Shown here in pieces: positions 33,553 through 38,819 of a stretch of 38,819 nucleotides of DNA. Positions within the stretch are counted from its first letter, which is position 1. Every line of letters starts with the position of its first letter. Source of the DNA: Bacteroidales bacterium (GTDB lineage: Bacteria; Bacteroidota; Bacteroidia; Bacteroidales; UBA10428); the NCBI GenBank assembly GCA_016934395.1, contig JAFGSZ010000029.1:1-38819 (forward strand). Reading direction: 5' to 3'. Made by a program: the position numbers and the translations under genes. Under the pieces are notes generated by a model. That model was not told the DNA's origin. It saw only the letters and a program-made list of their open reading frames with translations, and did not search any database.

Positions 33553-34092
33553 ATGAAACAATACTTAACAGGAGAAAAAATTAAGCTCAGACCTGCTACG
33601 ATGCAGGATAGAGAACACATATTTCTTTGGCTCACAAAATCTAACTTAACCCAGGAAATGATGGGACCGCCAAATTATCCTGATAGCAAAATACCAACAT
33701 GGAAAAAGTTTATAAATGATTATCGTGATTATTATTTTGATGGATCGCCACTCAACGGACAATGTTTTATAATAGAGCATAACGGACAGGAAATAGGTCA
33801 AATAAATCATAACAAAATAGATACGTTATCAAAAACAACCGACCTTGATATTTGGCTAAGCGATAGAAAACATACAGGTAAAGGTTTTGGACCAGATGCA
33901 ATAAATTGTTTATGCAATTATCTGCATAAAAAATACGGATGCAATAAATTTGTTATCTCTCCTTCAGGAAGGAATTTACGAGCAATAAGATCATATGAGA
34001 AAGCAGGATTTGTAATGACAGATGAGAAGCCTGAAGCGTCTGAAATGGATTATAACGATAATGTAATTTTAATAAAAACCATTGATATTTAA
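33553..34092 (+). CDS. GNAT family N-acetyltransferase
   Basis: A 179-residue cytosolic protein with the GNAT fold: KIKLRPATMQDREHIFLWL opens it, EHNGQEIGQINH is the central strand pair, DLDIWLSDRKHTGKGFGPDAI is the acetyl-CoA loop (a Q/RxxGxG/A variant, TGKGFG), and SGRNLRAIRSYEKAGFV is the classic C-terminal motif. It resembles the RimJ/AAC(6')-like branch, but the substrate (protein N-terminus, amine or aminoglycoside) cannot be told. It stands alone behind a repeat-borne promoter. Confidence 0.88.
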   Translation: MKQYLTGEKIKLRPATMQDREHIFLWLTKSNLTQEMMGPPNYPDSKIPTWKKFINDYRDYYFDGSPLNGQCFIIEHNGQEIGQINHNKIDTLSKTTDLDIWLSDRKHTGKGFGPDAINCLCNYLHKKYGCNKFVISPSGRNLRAIRSYEKAGFVMTDEKPEASEMDYNDNVILIKTIDI

Positions 34093-34182
34093 TGATACCC
34101 ATCCATCGATCAATGGAAACCATTGAAAGAAATGACGTAAAAATGACTTAGTCTTGACATAATAAGCCTTAAAATACCTTAG

Positions 34183-34190
34183 TACTTTTG
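34183..34190 (+). promoter_or_regulatory. -7 element close to the XRE regulator start
   Basis: TACTTTTG matches TAnnTTTG and ends 8 nt before the ATG at 34199. Transcription would then start at or within a few bases of the ATG, giving a nearly leaderless mRNA. No TTTG is found at the right distance upstream. Confidence 0.35.
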
Positions 34191-34198
34191 TTTTAGTT

Positions 34199-34774
34199 AT
34201 GAAAAACAAATTAATAGCAAAGGAGATAAAAAAGTTGAGAAAAAGAAAAGGATTTTCTCAGGAAAAATTAGCTGAAGATACGGGTTTAAGTCTTAGTACC
34301 ATTCAAAGAATAGAGAATGGTGAAACAGAACCAAGGGGACATACCTTACAGAGGCTTGCTGCTAGCTTTGGAATATTGCCTGATAAAATAACCAACTGGG
34401 AAATTATAGAAGATCCGTATATCATTAAATTATTGAGTTACACTCAACTCAGTTTTCTTGCTTTCCCGGTTTTGGGCATATTAATACCTTTTATTATCTG
34501 GATACAAAAAAAGGATACGGTAAAAGGTTTAGAAAAATTAGGTAAATCCATACTTAATTTTCAAATCACCTGGACAATCACGTTATTTTTAATCTATATA
34601 ATATTGGCATTAAGTATAATTTTCAGTAAACCCTCTATCTACAATACAAAAACCATTTATATAACTATTGTCGGATTATATTTATTTAATGTTTTTATGA
34701 TTTTTCTGAACACAATCCGTTGTACGAAAATGAAAAAAACGTACTATATACCGGCAATCAGAATTTTGAGATAA
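34199..34774 (+). CDS. Membrane-tethered XRE family regulator (HTH plus DUF4870-like membrane domain)
   Basis: A 191-residue protein. Residues 5-65 are an XRE helix-turn-helix (IKKLRKRKGFSQEKLAEDTGLSLSTIQRIENGETEPRG read in two parts at 10-30 and 30-47). Three hydrophobic segments follow at about 80-102, 118-142 and 153-175, in the arrangement of DUF4870-like domains. The DNA-binding part would be held at the inner membrane, facing the cytoplasm. The CPBP protease gene begins 17 nt after its stop, which suggests that the regulator may be released by intramembrane cleavage; this is inference. It may also repress its own operon. Confidence 0.85.
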   Translation: MKNKLIAKEIKKLRKRKGFSQEKLAEDTGLSLSTIQRIENGETEPRGHTLQRLAASFGILPDKITNWEIIEDPYIIKLLSYTQLSFLAFPVLGILIPFIIWIQKKDTVKGLEKLGKSILNFQITWTITLFLIYIILALSIIFSKPSIYNTKTIYITIVGLYLFNVFMIFLNTIRCTKMKKTYYIPAIRILR

Positions 34775-34791
34775 CCAGACATTTTAATACC

Positions 34792-35415
34792 ATGATCTTA
34801 GATAAATTTATTGGTGCATTATTGCAGGTGCTTATATTTGGCATTATCCCTTTATTGGTGTACTTATTCAGTAAAAAGAGACTAAAGGGATTCTTCAGGT
34901 ATATTGGTTTGATAAAGCCAGTTAAAAGAACTATAGTCTGGGCAATTGTAGTTTCATTTATCCTTATAATTACAAGTATATTACTACCAGCAGTGTTTCC
35001 TGAAATAAAAGAACTTATGACCATGCAAGGGACTGTTGCCGGCAATTTAAAAGCCATGGGATTATCATTCAGTTCAGTAATAATTCTTACTATTATGGCA
35101 TTGATAAAAACATCATTTTCTGAAGAAATATTATTTAGAGGTTTTATAGCAAAACGTTTAATAAGTTGGTTAGGCTATACTGCAGGAAACTTAATACAAG
35201 CTATAATATTCGGACTCATGCATGTTGGCTTATTATTGCTGATTTCGGAACCTAATTATCCATTTCTTATATTTGTTTTTATCTTTTCAGGAATTGCCGG
35301 ATACTTATTAGGATATATAAAAGAAAAAATTGGAAATGGAAGCATCATACCCGGGTGGATAGCACACGGAATGGCAAATCTTATTTCATTTTATTTAGTG
35401 GCATTTGTAATGTAA
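34792..35415 (+). CDS. CPBP (CAAX/Abi) family intramembrane metalloprotease
   Basis: Start set at the ATG at 34792, 17 nt after the XRE gene, rather than the in-frame TTG at 34720; 207 residues. It has about six transmembrane segments. The family motifs are intact: Glu111-Glu112-x-x-x-Arg116 (SEEILFRGF), His144 in FGLMHVG and His192 in WIAHGMAN. These place two glutamates and two histidines around a metal or catalytic water in the membrane. Bacterial members include bacteriocin-immunity and surface-processing proteins. The close XRE membrane regulator is a plausible substrate. The next gene follows after 14 nt. Confidence 0.9.
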   Translation: MILDKFIGALLQVLIFGIIPLLVYLFSKKRLKGFFRYIGLIKPVKRTIVWAIVVSFILIITSILLPAVFPEIKELMTMQGTVAGNLKAMGLSFSSVIILTIMALIKTSFSEEILFRGFIAKRLISWLGYTAGNLIQAIIFGLMHVGLLLLISEPNYPFLIFVFIFSGIAGYLLGYIKEKIGNGSIIPGWIAHGMANLISFYLVAFVM

Positions 35416-35429
35416 TAAAGAAAAAATAT

Positions 35430-36356
35430 ATGTTTTGTGAAAATTGCGAAAATATAGCAAAAGATAGTTATAAATATTGTCCTGAATGTGGTCAAATGTT
35501 TATTGAAAAACTTACTGTAAAAGATTTGCTGAATAATTTTGTATACAATTATTTCTCTGTTGATTCTCGTTTTTTTAAAAGTTTTATTCCACTGCTTTTT
35601 AAACCCGGAAATTTACCTGAGGTATTCGTAAAAGGTAAGAGAATGAAATATTTACATCCAATACAATTTTATTTATTCATTTCACTGATATTTTTCTTTC
35701 TGCTTTCAATTTCAACAAAAAATCAACGTGAAAATTTTAATCAGTTTTTGGAAAAAGGATTTGCAAATAGTAAAATTTCAAATACAGCAGATCCTGACAA
35801 TACAGATATGAAGAAAGGTCCTAAAATTGTTTATAGTTTTGATAATGCTAAACTTGACAGCTTAATCTCTATAAATGCCTCAAAAGAAGAAAAAATAATG
35901 GTAATTGGGTATAAAAAAGGTGACCATAGATTTAAATCATATTTATATTCTCAAATATTGAAAATTTATGAAAAAAGTGGCAAACAAATTTTAGATATAT
36001 TTTATGATATTATTCCGGTTGCTTTATTTTTCTTTTTACCATTATTTTCTGTTATTTTAAAACTTTTGTTTTATAAAGAAATAAATTATTCATATCATTT
36101 AGTGTTTAGCTTCTACTTCTTTACCTTCTTTTTTTTAGTATTCTGTATACATATAATTTTGAGCAAATTTTTCTCTATTCCTCTTTGGATTCTTTTGTTT
36201 TTAAGTAGTGTCTATCTCTTCTTTGGAATAAAAAAATTCTACAAGAAAAAAATTATTACAACACTGGTTAAGACTTTAAGTATAATGGTTATTAATTTAT
36301 TTATGTTAATACCATTCTCTCTGCTTTTATTATATATCACTGTATTGTTGTATTGA
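35430..36356 (+). CDS. DUF3667-like membrane protein with N-terminal zinc ribbon
   Basis: Start set at the ATG at 35430, directly before the zinc ribbon, rather than the frame's first codon at 35355, which lies inside the CPBP gene; 308 residues. The zinc ribbon is CENCENIAKDSYKYCPECGQ (Cys3, 6, 17, 20). LTVKDLLNNFVYNYFSVDSRFFKSFIPLLFKPG then matches the DUF3667 pattern, followed by GKRMKYLHPIQFYLFISLIFFFLL and two to four further membrane segments near the C-terminus. Function unknown. 14 nt after the CPBP protease gene, so it is in the same operon and may be part of the same membrane system. Confidence 0.8.
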   Translation: MFCENCENIAKDSYKYCPECGQMFIEKLTVKDLLNNFVYNYFSVDSRFFKSFIPLLFKPGNLPEVFVKGKRMKYLHPIQFYLFISLIFFFLLSISTKNQRENFNQFLEKGFANSKISNTADPDNTDMKKGPKIVYSFDNAKLDSLISINASKEEKIMVIGYKKGDHRFKSYLYSQILKIYEKSGKQILDIFYDIIPVALFFFLPLFSVILKLLFYKEINYSYHLVFSFYFFTFFFLVFCIHIILSKFFSIPLWILLFLSSVYLFFGIKKFYKKKIITTLVKTLSIMVINLFMLIPFSLLLLYITVLLY

Positions 36357-36707
36357 TTTATAGATTAATAAGGAACATAGAAGAAACCGTTGCCAACAAA
36401 AAACGAACTGAAAAAATGGAAAAAACTATATTAACCCGATAAAATCGGAGAACGTGAAAACGAACAAAACATATAAAACCCTGAACGCCCACCAAAACTC
36501 AGCTAAGTTTTATCCTGTATTCCTGTGTGCCTGAATAAACATACACTTTATTTTGATAGTGTTTCACTCTTAATATCTTTGAATAAACATAGCGCTAAAC
36601 AGGATGTTGCCGGTAGTTATCAAATAGTGATACAACACCATTAACCTTGTGTTTCAGGCTTAAACATATCTTAGAAAAACATAATTAATTTTCAACCATG
36701 TAAAACT
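36357..36707. other. Spacer with an ACCGTTGCCAAC block and a promoter
   Basis: The 351-nt spacer starts with GAAACCGTTGCCAACAAA (36384-36401), a post-stop block of the kind often seen after accessory genes in Bacteroidota (from memory). A short CCGAT-AAA-ATCGG hairpin lies near 36437. TGAATAAACATA occurs twice (36532, 36580), flanking the promoter at 36552. Confidence 0.4.
36552..36581 (+). promoter_or_regulatory. Promoter of the esterase gene
   Basis: TTTG at 36552-36555, an 18-nt spacer, TATCTTTG at 36574-36581; full Bacteroidota consensus. The leader would be about 120 nt. Confidence 0.58.
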
Positions 36708-37503
36708 ATGAAAGAATTAATAAGAAATAGTGTCCTCACCTTGCTTTTAGTATCTTCAGTAAATATTCTAAAAGCTCAAAACGGAGCAGAAATTACCGAT
36801 TCGATTTATTCGGAAATACTGAAAGAAAACAGGACCATTACTATTCGGTTACCGAAGGATTATGTAGCGGATTCGGCTAAAAAATATGAAGTTATTTACA
36901 TTCTTGATGGTGAGTGGAACATGAATAATTTTTCGTTTATCTATAGTTTTGCTATGGAAGATAAATTTGTTTCGCCGGTTATTCTTGTTGCCCTGCCAAA
37001 TACATATATTGACGGACAAAATATGCGCGACCGGGATTTTTTACCCTTAGAAATGAAAAATAATAAGCGGGCAGGGAGCGCGGATAAATTTATTGAATTT
37101 ATTAAAACAGAAGTAGTACATTATATCGATAATAAACTTTCAACGAACGGAGTACGGAGCCTCTTCGGACATTCATACGGAGGATTGTTTTCGATGTACA
37201 CCTTACTAACCGAACCCGATCTGTTCGGAACTTATTATTGCTCAGATCCGCCCTTTGGCTGGGAAAACAGATACGTTGAAAAATTAGCCGAAGACATGTT
37301 TTCTGAAAATCCGGAACTTGATAAAAAAATTATGGATTTCGGGCACTTCAAATAATTCCAGCATAAAAGATATGCAGAAAATTCTTGAAAAACTTGCACC
37401 GAAAAAACTGATCTGGCATACGGCAATCTATCCTAACGAAAAACATAATTCTGTAAGGCTTAAAGGTATTTATGACGGGATAAAATTTTGTAATAAGGAA
37501 TAA
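36708..37503 (+). pseudogene. Secreted esterase (PF00756-type), frameshifted at an A7 run
   Basis: The first frame (36708-37355, 215 codons) encodes a signal peptide (VLTLLLVSSVNILKAQ), the esterase strands ITIRLPKDY and YEVIYILDGEW, and nucleophile Ser156 in LFGHSYGGL. It then stops early. The remaining domain continues in the +1 frame (from about 37323 to 37503): KKLWISGTSNN, APKKLIWHTAIYPNEKHNSV and GIYDGIKF, which carries the expected catalytic His. The two frames join cleanly if the run of seven A at 37323-37329 had six. So this is an intact-looking 264-codon esterase broken by one base: a real mutation, an assembly error, or a slippage site. Relatives act on feruloyl, sialyl or siderophore esters; the substrate is not known here. 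Confidence 0.82.
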
Positions 37504-37566
37504 TGATTTGAATAGATTTCATATATCCATAATGGTTCATCCCTTAAAAACCTGAAACAAATTCAC

Positions 37567-37671
37567 TGCGTTTAAAGCTGTACATTTATACTGTTTGATC
37601 TGAATCCTTAAATTCTTATATTTGAGTGAGATACTTATTAGGAAACTATACATAAAATCCTTTTAAGCTGG
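37567..37671 (+). repeat. Family A dispersed intergenic repeat, copy A4
   Basis: TGCGTTTAAAGCTGTACATT (37567-37586), then the promoter module and downstream ACATAAAATCCTTTTAAGCT, closely matching copies A2 and A3. It lies in the 434-nt spacer after the esterase; the remainder (37672-37937) has no gene, only a possible TGTTGC/GCAACA dyad at about 37813-37850. Confidence 0.7.
37594..37624 (+). promoter_or_regulatory. Repeat-borne promoter of the collagen-like lipoprotein gene
   Basis: TTTG at 37594-37597, a 19-nt spacer, TATATTTG at 37617-37624. The next gene starts about 310 nt later, so the leader is unusually long for this family. Confidence 0.65.
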
Positions 37672-37937
37672 CACACTTTTTGAAAAAATTACATTCAAAA
37701 TGGAAATAATCAAGTTTTAACTACAACGTTTTATCTGCATGGAATGCTGCCGGGATTGACTTAATGAATAGGACTATTGGCATCTTTGGTTACATTTATA
37801 TTTCCCCGGAATATTTTGATGTTGCCAAATAAAATAAATGAATAGCAACATTTAATAAGCATGAAGAAAAGGCACCTGCAAAAGGTTAGTATATTAAACA
37901 GGCTGTTAAAAATTAAAATAATTAAAACGATAAAAAA

Positions 37938-38468
37938 ATGAAAAGAAAAATTAAACGTATTTATCTGCTTGCAGCATTTATATCACTTGTGGTAATGGGT
38001 TGCACCAAAGAAGGGCCGGTTGGTCCAGCCGGACAAGACGGACAAGACGGACTAGATGCTACGGTTTATTATTCCGAATGGTTTAGTCCCACGGAGTGGT
38101 CGGGTGAACCGGGGGATTGGTATTTTGAAGCGATTGCTCCTGATTTAACAGAAGATGTTGTGGAAGGTGGGGTAATTTTAGCCTATGTCTGGCTTGTTGG
38201 TGATTTATATGAATCAAATTCAGTAAGACCCCTTCCTGCTTATGCTGTTGGGGCAAACTGGAGTTTCTTAATCTATCAGTATGGCTCAATTGAGTTTACC
38301 TGCGATATGATTGGTATACCTGCAACTACCGGAAACTACTTTCGATTTATTGCCATTCCGGGTACCATTTTAGCATTAAAGTCCACATCATCTGCCAACA
38401 TTAGTGAGCAGGAACTGAAAAATATGCAATATCAGGAAGTTTGCAAATTATTTAATATACCTGAATAA
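37938..38468 (+). CDS. Lipoprotein with short collagen-like repeat
   Basis: A 176-residue lipoprotein: basic start, lipobox VMGC, Cys22. Directly after it, residues 27-41 read GPVGPAGQDGQDGLD, five Gly-x-y triplets as in collagen-like Bacteroidota lipoproteins, followed by a globular domain (YYSEWFSPTEWSGEPGDWYFE, VVEGGVILAYVWLVGD, GNYFRFIAIPG). Its C-terminus (ISEQELKNMQYQEVCKLFNIP) looks helical. The collagen stretch probably acts as a stalk that lifts the domain from the membrane. Function unknown; it follows a repeat-borne promoter. Confidence 0.8.
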   Translation: MKRKIKRIYLLAAFISLVVMGCTKEGPVGPAGQDGQDGLDATVYYSEWFSPTEWSGEPGDWYFEAIAPDLTEDVVEGGVILAYVWLVGDLYESNSVRPLPAYAVGANWSFLIYQYGSIEFTCDMIGIPATTGNYFRFIAIPGTILALKSTSSANISEQELKNMQYQEVCKLFNIPE

Positions 38469-38540
38469 AGAAATACCGGACTATTATTTGAGGGTATATT
38501 TCCAAAAGATGGTGGGTTTTTAAATCCCATGCCATGCCCC

Positions 38541-38579
38541 CACAAAAACTGGTTTCCCGCCTTGGGGGAGACCTTTGTG
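38541..38579 (+). terminator. Terminator-like hairpin after the collagen-like gene
   Basis: GGTTTCCC (38551-38558) pairs with GGGAGACC (38566-38573) with one mismatch, and flanking CACAAA (38541-38546) pairs with TTTGTG (38574-38579). TTTTTAT follows. It is 72 nt after the stop codon. Confidence 0.5.
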
Positions 38580-38597
38580 TTTTTATAAATGCCCACT

Positions 38598-38620
38598 GGC
38601 GCGCTTTTGCAAAGCGTGCC
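38598..38620 (+). terminator. GC-rich 10-bp stem-loop inside repeat A5
   Basis: GGCGCGCTTT (38598-38607) and AAAGCGTGCC (38611-38620) pair with one G-T wobble around the loop TGC. It is strikingly GC-rich for this spacer, and no T run follows directly. No equivalent was seen in copy A2. Confidence 0.4.
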
Positions 38621-38819
38621 ATATATTGTATTTACTCTTTATTTGCCCCTGCAAAAACCGGTTCAAGTGTCTCCACCTAGACCTTTTTGTACCGGGCAAC
38701 AAGCGCCAGAATTAACCAGCCCCCACCTCCCCCACACTTTTGCAAACCAAAACCCAAAAGCCAACCCCGCTGTGTTTACAAGCTGTGCATAAAATAAACC
38801 GTTAGTTATTGATTTGAAC

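Larger units (their letters stand above)
38541..38819 (+). repeat. Family A dispersed intergenic repeat, copy A5 (cut by window end)
   Basis: It starts with the hairpin module (38541-38579), continues with CTCCACCTAGACCTTTTTG (near 38671), as in A2, and GTGTTTACAAGCTGTGCATA (38773-38792), and breaks off at the window end in TATTGATTTGAAC, where copy A3 continues to its promoter. A promoter module is therefore expected just outside the window. An open frame inside (38589-38792) has no protein signature. Confidence 0.68.

Noticed and set aside
33553-34092. Aminoglycoside acetyltransferase
   Set aside because: Only general GNAT motifs are visible; nothing in the sequence identifies an aminoglycoside substrate.
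38589-38792. 67-codon open frame in repeat A5
   Set aside because: Lies in the non-coding repeat, proline-rich by composition, and the matching region of copy A2 has no equivalent protein.

Overview
The window looks like chromosomal DNA of a Bacteroidota species, most likely a marine or sediment polysaccharide degrader of the Marinilabiliales/Prolixibacteraceae type; the family-level guess is inference. Evidence seen directly: a SusC/SusD pair with a propeller/Y_Y_Y-type regulator, a type IX secretion (T9SS) C-terminal domain, many lipoproteins, AT-rich spacers without Shine-Dalgarno sequences, and promoters of the Bacteroidota form TTTG - 18-20 nt - TAnnTTTG. No rRNA, tRNA, CRISPR array, integrase or transposase was recognised.

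Layout. 1-1136: 3' part of a sensor histidine kinase. 1466-3286: outer-membrane barrel-like protein plus S41 peptidase lipoprotein. 3503-4816: GH8 exo-oligoxylanase-like enzyme. 4909-6698: LytS/LytTR-type two-component pair, followed by three 20-nt-phased direct repeats that look like its operator in front of a PD40 propeller lipoprotein (6895-8091). 8195-9256: secreted beta-helix protein. 9640-11178: GH51 arabinofuranosidase. Together the GH8 and GH51 enzymes suggest arabinoxylan-oligosaccharide use. 11767-12198: small cytosolic protein between two copies of a repeat. 12750-13907: membrane AraC-type regulator. 14163-17919: DsbD/SafE-like membrane protein, polyferredoxin, single-pass protein and S33-type hydrolase in close tandem, followed by an S12 serine hydrolase (17964-19220). 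19600-21144: Tat-signal TIM-barrel-like protein.

21668-32011, minus strand: a compact polysaccharide utilization locus with regulator, SusC, SusD, PKD surface lipoprotein and T9SS-exported GH16 laminarinase-like enzyme. The last four form one transcription unit from a good promoter at 29033-29002. The likely substrate is laminarin or another beta-1,3-glucan.

32561-38819: AT-rich accessory stretch of small unrelated genes: NTF2-like lipoprotein, GNAT acetyltransferase, membrane-tethered XRE regulator + CPBP protease + DUF3667-like protein, a frameshifted esterase, and a collagen-like lipoprotein.

The most unusual structure is in the spacers. Repeat family A (about 1187, 9271, 33255, 37567, 38541) ends, in its four complete copies, with the same strong promoter pointing into the next gene, always with a 19-nt spacer; two copies begin with a terminator-like hairpin. 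Repeat family B (11250, 12213, 33043) sits just after stop codons and gives parts of the window a cassette-like look. These families, the LytTR operator, the SafE-polyferredoxin module and the XRE/CPBP pair are the best leads.
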